The translations under genes and the position numbers were made by a program. Under the pieces are notes generated by a model that did not search any database, was not told where the DNA came from, and saw only the letters and a list, made by a program, of their open reading frames with translations. A stretch of 10,558 nt of DNA. It comes from CAZTLE01 sp964614415. GTDB lineage: Bacteria > Bacteroidota > Bacteroidia > Flavobacteriales > Flavobacteriaceae. Positions 1-5,450 of this stretch are shown here, in pieces; position 1 is the first letter of the stretch; the number at the start of each line of letters is the position of its first letter. The DNA is taken from assembly GCA_964614415.1 (NCBI GenBank), contig CAZTLE010000147.1, forward strand, positions 1 to 10,558. The letters run 5' to 3'.

Positions 1-1
1 C

Positions 2-229
2 ACCATTATAAAAGATCTGGCCTCAAAAGCCGGTATACGAAAGAACATCAGCCCACATACATTTCGTCATTCCTTCGCGACCCATTTGCTGCAAAACGGA
101 GCCGATCTTCGCGCCATTCAGCAAATGTTGGGGCACGAGAGCATTACTACCACCGAGATCTATACGCATATCGACAAGCGTCACCTAACCGAAATTATTA
201 ACCGGTTTCATCCGAGAAAGAACGCCTAG
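2..229 (+). CDS. xerD: Site-specific tyrosine recombinase XerD, C-terminal part (5' end outside window)
   Basis: The reading frame is open from the left edge and gives the last 75 residues of a phage-integrase-family tyrosine recombinase. Visible catalytic elements are the HxxR box (HTFRH, H19 and R22 of the fragment), the second histidine in LGHES (H45) and the tyrosine nucleophile in EIYTHID (Y54). The segment after the nucleophile, ending in FHPR, is the usual tail of XerC/XerD proteins, which act in the cytoplasm at the dif site to resolve chromosome dimers with FtsK. The XerD assignment over XerC rests on recall of Bacteroidota XerD tails (THID...FHPR) and is inference. The first catalytic arginine and the N-terminal SAM-like domain lie outside the window. 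Nothing nearby looks like an integrated element, so a housekeeping role is more likely than a mobile-element integrase. Confidence 0.9.
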   Translation, partial: TIIKDLASKAGIRKNISPHTFRHSFATHLLQNGADLRAIQQMLGHESITTTEIYTHIDKRHLTEIINRFHPRKNA

Positions 230-235
230 GATTCG

Positions 236-243
236 TATCTTTA
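236..243 (+). promoter_or_regulatory. Weak candidate -7 element upstream of the aldo/keto reductase
   Basis: TATCTTTA matches the Bacteroidota -7 consensus TAnnTTTG at all but the last position. It lies 19 bases before the ATG at 263, in the short gap after xerD. No convincing TTG -33 element is found at the proper distance, so transcription from upstream of xerD is an equally good explanation. Confidence 0.3.
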
Positions 244-262
244 GAGTACTTAGAATATACAA

Positions 263-1213
263 ATGAAAACATTACAATTTGCCAATGGAGATTCCATGCC
301 ATCACTGGGGCTTGGAACCTGGAAGGCAACGGGTTCCAGTGTAAAAGATGCCGTCGTGGCAGCCGTTAAAATGGGTTACAGACATATTGATACGGCCGCC
401 ATTTATGGAAATGAAGTTGAAATCGGGGAAGCACTGGATCAACTTTTTGATGAAGGTGTAGTGAACCGCGATGACCTTTTCATAACCTCTAAACTCTGGA
501 ATGATGCCCATCGTAAAGAAGATGTGATTCCGGCGCTTCAGGATTCGCTACGAAAATTGAATCTGGACTACCTGGACCTGTATCTGGTTCATTGGCCCGT
601 GGCCTTTAAACCGGGAGTCTCTTTCCCGACCGAACCTTCCGAATACGTACCCTTGGAACAACTTCCTCTTAATGAAACCTGGAGCGGTATGGTAGCCGCT
701 AAAGAACAGGGACTTGCCAGGCATATCGGCGTTTCCAATTTCAGCCCGAAGAAGTTGGAAAATCTTCTCAAAGAGACGGACACAACTCCCGAGGTTAATC
801 AGGTGGAAATGCATCCGCTACTTCAGCAACCCGGGTTGTTTGAATACTGCAATGATCACAACATACTGTTAACCGGATATTCACCCCTGGGATCAGGAGA
901 CAGGGCACCTCAGATGAAGGCAGATGACGAACCCAGTTTAATGTCGTTACCTGAAGTTTCGGCTATTGCAGATAGAAATGGTGTTTCGGCTGCCCAGGTA
1001 TTATTGGCCTGGCATGTGAACCGTGGAACTTCCGTGATTCCGAAATCAACCACACCTTCGCACTTACAGTCCAACCTGGAAGCACAGGATATTGTACTGA
1101 GTGATCAGGATATGAAAGAGCTAACGGCCCTGGACAGAAATTACCGCTATGTTAACGGGAAGTTCTTCGAGATGCCCGGTAGCGGATATAGCGACATCTA
1201 TGATGAAGGTTAA
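263..1213 (+). CDS. Aldo/keto reductase (NADPH-dependent)
   Basis: This 316-residue protein is a full-length cytoplasmic aldo/keto reductase, a single (beta/alpha)8 barrel that reduces aldehydes or ketones with NAD(P)H. The catalytic tetrad is complete at its textbook positions: D43 and Y48 in DTAAIYGNE, K77 in TSKLWN and H110 in LVHWP. Further family signatures are GLGTW near residue 17, IGVSNF (155-160), NQVEMHP (179-185), YSPLG (206-210) and the cofactor-phosphate-binding IPKS (259-262). It resembles the aldose/aldehyde reductase branch more than the shorter bacterial 2,5-diketo-gluconate reductases, because it has a long loop after H110 and a C-terminal extension. The physiological substrate cannot be read from the sequence. 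It starts at the only sensible ATG, 33 bases after xerD, and ends 9 bases from the stop of convergent rny. Confidence 0.93.
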   Translation: MKTLQFANGDSMPSLGLGTWKATGSSVKDAVVAAVKMGYRHIDTAAIYGNEVEIGEALDQLFDEGVVNRDDLFITSKLWNDAHRKEDVIPALQDSLRKLNLDYLDLYLVHWPVAFKPGVSFPTEPSEYVPLEQLPLNETWSGMVAAKEQGLARHIGVSNFSPKKLENLLKETDTTPEVNQVEMHPLLQQPGLFEYCNDHNILLTGYSPLGSGDRAPQMKADDEPSLMSLPEVSAIADRNGVSAAQVLLAWHVNRGTSVIPKSTTPSHLQSNLEAQDIVLSDQDMKELTALDRNYRYVNGKFFEMPGSGYSDIYDEG

Positions 1214-1222
1214 ATCGAATCC

Positions 1223-2788
1223 CTACTTTGCTATATTAACCGCCCTGGTTTCGCGAATTACGGTAACCTTTACCTGACCGGGATAGGTCATATCCGTTTG
1301 GATTTTTTGGGTGATCTCAAAAGACAGTTGTGCCGCTTTTTCGTCACTCACCTTTTCGCTTTCCACCATTACCCGCAGTTCACGTCCGGCTTGAATGGCA
1401 TAGGCCTTATTGACACCGTTAAACCCAAAGGCAATATCTTCCAGGTCCTTTAAACGCTGAATGTAGGAATCCAGTACCTGGCGTCTGGCGCCTGGACGGG
1501 CACCGCTAATGGCATCACAAACCTGTACAATAGGAGACAACAGGTTGGTCATCTCTATTTCATCGTGGTGCGCTCCTATGGCGTTGCACACATCCGCTTT
1601 CTCACCGTACTTTTCGGCCCATTGCATTCCAAGAATGGCGTGGGGTACTTCGGTCTCTGTCTCAGGAACTTTCCCGATGTCGTGTAATAAACCGGCTCGT
1701 TTGGCAAGCTTAGGGTTCAGGCCTAACTCCGACGCCATCACACCGCAAAGTTTTGCCACCTCCCGTGAGTGCTGTAACAGGTTTTGTCCATAGGAAGAAC
1801 GATACTTCATTCGTCCTACCGCCTTAATAAGCTCAGGGTGCAATCCGTGTATTCCCAGATCGATCACCGTGCGCTTCCCTACTTCGATGATCTCCTCTTC
1901 GATTTGTTTGGTGGTCTTTCGCACCACCTCTTCAATTCGCGCTGGATGGATACGCCCATCGGTAACCAGTTTATGCAGTGATAATCTGGCTATCTCTCTT
2001 CGCACCGAATCAAAACATGAGAGTATTATAGCTTCTGGAGTGTCATCCACAATGATCTCCACACCTGTTGCCGCTTCGATCGCCCTAATGTTGCGCCCTT
2101 CACGACCAATGATCCTACCTTTCACATCATCGCTTTCGAGATTAAAGACAGAAACACAATTCTCAATAGCCTCTTCGGTCCCGATACGTTGGATAGTGTT
2201 AATAACCACCTTACGTGCTTCCTGCTGCGCCGTGAGCTTGGCTTCCTCCATCGTGGACTGAATAAAGGCCATGGCATCGGTCTTCGCCTCTTCCTTGAGG
2301 CTTTCCATGAGTTGAGCCTTGGCATCTTCGGCAGAAAGGCTGGAAATAACTTCCAGTTGTTCTATTTGACTACGGTGTAATTTTTCAACCTCGTTTTGCT
2401 TCTTCTGCAGGAAATTCAGTCGGTCGTCGTACTCTTTTCTGCGGGAATCCAACTCAGTATTCAGCTTTTTGTTTTTAGCCAGTTCGTTGGAAACCTGTGA
2501 TTCTTTGTCGCGTGTACGCTTTTCTACTTCAGAAATCTTCTTTTCCCTGTTGAGGATCACTTTCTCGTGCTCGGCCTTCAGTTCGATGAACTTTTCCTTA
2601 GCCTGCAGCATCTTGTCCTTTTTAATGGACTCTGCATTGGCTTTGGCGTCCTTGGTAATGGAGGCGGCCGTTTTCTTGGCGGCTTTTATAAGCTGGGATG
2701 CATTGCTTCTTTCAAGCAGTTTCGCTACTGCAAAACCGATTAGAAGACCCACCGCGCCTATTATGATGAGTAATGTTGTGTTATCCAT
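1223..2788 (-). CDS. rny: Ribonuclease Y
   Basis: This 521-residue protein has the full architecture of RNase Y, the membrane-anchored endoribonuclease that starts mRNA decay; the length matches the family (about 520). A single N-terminal membrane segment spans about residues 5-25. A long Lys/Glu-rich coiled coil follows (about 30-205), then a KH RNA-binding domain with the GREG loop at 228-231, then an HD metal-dependent phosphohydrolase domain whose metal ligands include H340 (LLQHS) and the H369-D370 pair (LLHDIGK). A conserved C-terminal region (about 430-521) closes it. The start ATG is followed at once by the hydrophobic anchor, which supports it. It lies downstream of zapA on the same strand, separated by the structured RNA at 2805-2972, whose T tract ends only 16 bases before this ATG. 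It may therefore depend on read-through or on a promoter inside the RNA gene. Confidence 0.97.
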   Translation of the reverse strand: MDNTTLLIIIGAVGLLIGFAVAKLLERSNASQLIKAAKKTAASITKDAKANAESIKKDKMLQAKEKFIELKAEHEKVILNREKKISEVEKRTRDKESQVSNELAKNKKLNTELDSRRKEYDDRLNFLQKKQNEVEKLHRSQIEQLEVISSLSAEDAKAQLMESLKEEAKTDAMAFIQSTMEEAKLTAQQEARKVVINTIQRIGTEEAIENCVSVFNLESDDVKGRIIGREGRNIRAIEAATGVEIIVDDTPEAIILSCFDSVRREIARLSLHKLVTDGRIHPARIEEVVRKTTKQIEEEIIEVGKRTVIDLGIHGLHPELIKAVGRMKYRSSYGQNLLQHSREVAKLCGVMASELGLNPKLAKRAGLLHDIGKVPETETEVPHAILGMQWAEKYGEKADVCNAIGAHHDEIEMTNLLSPIVQVCDAISGARPGARRQVLDSYIQRLKDLEDIAFGFNGVNKAYAIQAGRELRVMVESEKVSDEKAAQLSFEITQKIQTDMTYPGQVKVTVIRETRAVNIAK

Positions 2789-2804
2789 TATACTTGCGTT
2801 AAAT

Positions 2805-2972
2805 AAAAAAGCCTACGTAAATAATGGGATTTTGAATAAACTCCTTAAAAACAAGTTTAGGGCTAACAAGCTGGTCAAGAATCCGTTCAAAGACGGCGCG
2901 CTTTTACAACTTCAACTCACCCTTTTTAAAGAATTCGTGTTGAGTTTACCAAAAATTAGTATTCACGTAGGC
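2805..2972 (-). ncRNA. ssrS: Putative 6S RNA between zapA and rny
   Basis: The gap folds into one long interrupted hairpin. The ends pair exactly over 8 bp (GCCTACGT at 2811-2818 with ACGTAGGC at 2965-2972) and continue after one mismatch with four more pairs (2820-2823 with 2960-2963). Further inside are 2837-2843 with 2942-2948 (7 bp), 2845-2851 with 2923-2929 (7 bp), 2853-2857 with 2908-2912 (5 bp), and an apical hairpin 2883-2886 with 2893-2896. A rod of about 160 nt with internal bulges is the 6S form; 6S RNA binds the housekeeping RNA polymerase by mimicking an open promoter. Position beside zapA is a known hallmark in proteobacteria, and 6S-like motifs are known in Bacteroidota. On the minus strand the closing stem is followed by TTTTTTATTT, like an intrinsic terminator, which favours this strand. 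No good promoter is seen before 2972; processing from zapA read-through is possible. The alternative is a cis-acting leader of rny. Confidence 0.68.
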
Positions 2973-2999
2973 AGTAACCTTTTTATATTGTAAAGAACG

Positions 3000-3290
3000 T
3001 CAAGACAAATGTTCGTGCAACAATTGGTTTAAAGCGGAAAGCTTCTCTTCTATTTGTTGTTGATCATTGGTCTTATCAATTGTTTTTTGCTCTACCTGGG
3101 CTGCAAATTGCAGGGCACACATGGCCAGTACATCCTGCTTGTCCCGAACGGCATAACTTTGTTCAAACCTTTTAATCATGCCTTCTATATTCTTTGCGGC
3201 CTTGCGCAGTCCCTCTTCCTGCTTGGGATCGATGGTTAACGGATAGACCCTGTCTGCTATAGAAAGTTTTATTTTTAATTGGTTCGACAT
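3000..3290 (-). CDS. zapA: Cell division protein ZapA
   Basis: This 96-residue cytoplasmic protein matches the ZapA family, which binds FtsZ and bundles its protofilaments at the division ring. The N-terminal globular part shows the family pattern KIKLSIADRVYPLTI followed by EEGLRKAAKNI (residues about 6-35). The C-terminal half is a helix rich in Gln, Glu and Leu, suited to the antiparallel coiled coil that makes the ZapA dimer or tetramer. The length is typical (E. coli 109). It lies 9 bases downstream of the coiled-coil gene at 3300-3590, so the two are almost certainly co-transcribed. The putative 6S RNA and rny follow on the same strand. Confidence 0.92.
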   Translation of the reverse strand: MSNQLKIKLSIADRVYPLTIDPKQEEGLRKAAKNIEGMIKRFEQSYAVRDKQDVLAMCALQFAAQVEQKTIDKTNDQQQIEEKLSALNQLLHEHLS

Positions 3291-3299
3291 GATTTTCTT

Positions 3300-3590
3300 T
3301 TATTCGGAAAGCTGAGCAATACACTGATCAATTTCCCGAACCAAAGCATTTATTTTGAGCTTGGTTTCTCGTTTATATTGGTCGCTGCCGAGCATCGAAT
3401 TTGCTAATTTCAACGAATTACACTTTTCTCTCCACTGTTCGATTTCTCCTCGAAACTGATCTTGTTGAGAGGTGAGCACCTCGACTTCTTTTTCCAATTT
3501 AGAATGTTCCTGCTTCAACTTTTGATAACGGTGAAGCAATTTGCTTATTCTATTTTCAAGAGAGTCAACGACTTCTGAAAGCTCGCTCAT
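3300..3590 (-). CDS. Small coiled-coil protein, possible ZapB-like partner of ZapA
   Basis: This 96-residue protein is almost entirely helical coiled coil. Heptad-like hydrophobic spacing (LENRISKLLHRYQKLKQEH and onward) runs from about residue 8 to 65, and a second amphipathic helix closes the protein (KINALVREIDQCIAQL). It has no signal peptide, membrane segment or enzyme motif. Similar small proteins stand directly before zapA in related Flavobacteriia, usually annotated as hypothetical. The size and all-coil build resemble ZapB, the 81-residue protein that binds ZapA at the Z ring in E. coli, so a divisome role is a reasonable inference, but coiled coils give weak homology evidence. It is the first gene of the operon, with a good promoter at 3617-3647. 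The ATG at 3590 is preceded by A/T-rich sequence, as usual in this group. Confidence 0.82.
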   Translation of the reverse strand: MSELSEVVDSLENRISKLLHRYQKLKQEHSKLEKEVEVLTSQQDQFRGEIEQWREKCNSLKLANSMLGSDQYKRETKLKINALVREIDQCIAQLSE

Positions 3591-3616
3591 TAAAAATTAT
3601 TTCAATGCTACTTACA

Positions 3617-3647
3617 CAAAGTTAACATACACGCTATAATATGGCAA
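3617..3647 (-). promoter_or_regulatory. Bacteroidota-type promoter of the coiled-coil/zapA operon
   Basis: On the minus strand TAACTTTG (3617-3624) is an exact match to the -7 consensus TAnnTTTG. A TTG at 3645-3647 lies 20 bases upstream, inside the usual 17-23 base range for the primary sigma factor of this phylum. Transcription would start some 20 bases before the ATG at 3590. Confidence 0.65.
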
Positions 3648-3749
3648 CTCTTTTCTATTATTTTTTGTATTATTGAAATTGAATGATGGCACGATTTTTA
3701 CTCCCGCCTCAGTACGAACACGTTACTAATTTAATTGAAGCAACGCGAC

Positions 3750-5441
3750 ATGAAAAACCTCACATGGCTGATCCTTCTTTCGGGAGTAATCGCATTTGGT
3801 CAGCAAGATGTTCCGCAGGATTATTTTAGCGATCCCCTCGATATCACCATGATACTCTCCGGGAGTTTCGGAGAACTACGAAGCAATCATTTTCACAGCG
3901 GACTTGATATTAAGACACAGCAAAAAGTTGGAGCTCCCATTTATGCGCCTGCCGATGGCTATGTGAGTCGGATCAAAGTAGCACACGGAGGTTATGGAAA
4001 GGCTCTGTATATTAAGCATCCCAATGGTTATAGCACAGTATACGCCCATCTCCAGAAGTACAACGGAAAGATTGAAGCCTACGTTAAGGAACAACAATAC
4101 TCCAGGGAATCTTACGAGATTGAACTTTTCCCGGAACCTGTGGATCTGACTGTGAATAAGGGCGATCTGATCGCTTATACCGGCAATAGCGGAAGTAGTG
4201 GTGGCCCCCATTTGCATTTCGAAATACGGGATGGCGCCTCACGCCCCATGAATCCGTTGCTTTTTGGAATCGAGATCCCCGATACGAAAAAGCCGCTTAT
4301 CAACAGTGTTTTTGCCTATCCTATGAGCGAAGATGCCCAGGTAAACGGATCACAAGATCCTGTGAAACTTCGCCTTATTCTGCAAAAAGACGGATCTTAT
4401 AAAGCTGAAAACGTAACAGCCTTCGGGACATTAGGCTTTGGCGTGTCGTCATACGATCAGCAAAACGGCGCTTCAAACAAGAACGGCGTTTATAAAATAG
4501 AGACGTCTTATAACGGAGAAAGCACCTTCGAGGTACTGTTTGAAAAGTTCTCGTTCGACGAGACCCGATACCTCAACAGGTACATAGACTATGAGTACTT
4601 CAGAAAAAACAAAAGCCGGGTTCAAAAGCTTTTTCGGGAATCGAATAACCCGCTGAGCCTTATCAAAACTCAGGATGGGGACGGAACCGTTTCAATAGAT
4701 GAAGGCTTTTCTGCGGTATATACCATCCGGGTGTCCGACTTCGCCGGAAATGTTATACCGATCGTCATTCCTATCGAAGGCAAGCGCGTCGCCAATCCCA
4801 GGGCGAAGAAGGATCGAACCACGGAGGACTATGTATATCACGACCAGGCCACTTCTATCACAAAGGGAAAATTCAGCATCTACATTCCGGCAGGCAGCCT
4901 TTATGAGGACGCCTACCTGGATATTGATGTTCAGGGTGATACATTAAAATTCCACAAAGACGAAATTCCGATTCACAGAAACATAACACTTACGGTCGAT
5001 GCTTCCAATTATTCGACTGCCGACCGGAACAAATTATTCATTGCACGGCTAAGTTCGCGTGGAGAGCCGTATCATTACACGACGCGAAGAAATGGTGATA
5101 AACTAACCGCACGAACCCGAACCCTGGGTACATACACACTGGCTTCGGATGTTGATGCACCGGTAATCACGCCTGTTAATTTTTCCGACGAACAATGGAT
5201 AAGCAACAACGAAACGCTTAAAGTCAAGATCGAGGATGAGCTTAGCGGCATTGGTTCATACCGGGCAACGGTGAACGGGAAATTCATCCTTATGGAATAT
5301 GATTACAAAAAAGACGTTTTAACTTATGATTTCGATGATGACGTGGTGACCGAAACTGAGAACAAATTGAAAGTCATTGTTACCGATAATGTGGGAAATA
5401 GTACTACATTTGAAGCAACTTTTTTCAGAAAACAGCTATAA
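3750..5441 (+). CDS. Secreted M23 family metallopeptidase (LytM/peptidoglycan endopeptidase-like)
   Basis: The preferred start is the ATG at 3750, giving 563 residues with a clean signal peptide (MKNLTWLILLSGVIAFGQ, cut near residue 17-18); an in-frame TTG at 3735 would add a charged stretch before it. The M23 zinc-peptidase domain is near the N terminus. H49 and D53 in HFHSGLDIK and H156 in the HLH motif are the expected zinc ligands, and H100 (YAH) and H154 are the expected catalytic histidines. All are present, so the enzyme is probably active on peptidoglycan cross-bridges or stem peptides in the periplasm. The remaining roughly 390 residues are beta-rich, and the end (about 475-560, with the phrase VTDNVGNSTTF) looks like an Ig/fibronectin-type fold, perhaps for wall or protein binding. 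A TonB-dependent receptor follows after 9 bases, so the two are probably co-transcribed. It diverges from the zapA operon. Confidence 0.92.
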   Translation: MKNLTWLILLSGVIAFGQQDVPQDYFSDPLDITMILSGSFGELRSNHFHSGLDIKTQQKVGAPIYAPADGYVSRIKVAHGGYGKALYIKHPNGYSTVYAHLQKYNGKIEAYVKEQQYSRESYEIELFPEPVDLTVNKGDLIAYTGNSGSSGGPHLHFEIRDGASRPMNPLLFGIEIPDTKKPLINSVFAYPMSEDAQVNGSQDPVKLRLILQKDGSYKAENVTAFGTLGFGVSSYDQQNGASNKNGVYKIETSYNGESTFEVLFEKFSFDETRYLNRYIDYEYFRKNKSRVQKLFRESNNPLSLIKTQDGDGTVSIDEGFSAVYTIRVSDFAGNVIPIVIPIEGKRVANPRAKKDRTTEDYVYHDQATSITKGKFSIYIPAGSLYEDAYLDIDVQGDTLKFHKDEIPIHRNITLTVDASNYSTADRNKLFIARLSSRGEPYHYTTRRNGDKLTARTRTLGTYTLASDVDAPVITPVNFSDEQWISNNETLKVKIEDELSGIGSYRATVNGKFILMEYDYKKDVLTYDFDDDVVTETENKLKVIVTDNVGNSTTFEATFFRKQL

Positions 5442-5447
5442 TCTTTG
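5440..5447 (+). promoter_or_regulatory. Promoter-like AATCTTTG at the peptidase/receptor junction
   Basis: AATCTTTGCAC overlaps the stop codon of the peptidase gene and lies 3 bases before the proposed TTG start of the receptor. It matches TAnnTTTG except at the first base, and TTTGCAC is a frequent form of the -7 region in this phylum. No TTG is found 17-23 bases upstream (the nearest is about 27 away), so it may be chance. If real, the receptor transcript would be practically leaderless. Confidence 0.22.
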
Positions 5448-5450
5448 CAC

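Noticed and set aside
2..229. Tyrosine recombinase as evidence of a mobile element or integrative island
   Set aside because: The tail is of the housekeeping XerC/XerD type. No attachment repeats, cargo or phage genes follow, and the neighbours are core genes.
1869..2261. Plus-strand open frames within rny
   Set aside because: They are the reverse-strand image of the KH and coiled-coil coding region, with no independent features.
2789..2972. Plus-strand orientation of the structured RNA (TATACTTG at 2789-2796 as promoter)
   Set aside because: The site has one mismatch and no TTG at proper spacing, and the plus-strand 3' end lacks a T tract right after the stem. The minus strand has TTTTTT directly after the stem and agrees with zapA and rny.
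2469..2993. Plus-strand open frame antisense to the start of rny and across the zapA-rny gap
   Set aside because: The product is Ser/Leu/Phe-rich with no family signal. It lies opposite a certain gene and the structured RNA and has no promoter or start context.
3735..3749. TTG start at 3735 for the M23 peptidase
   Set aside because: It would place a charged stretch before an otherwise standard signal peptide, and the ATG at 3750 gives a better N terminus.
3876..4217. Minus-strand open frame inside the M23 peptidase gene
   Set aside because: It is opposite the catalytic domain coding region, and its translation has no recognisable motif.
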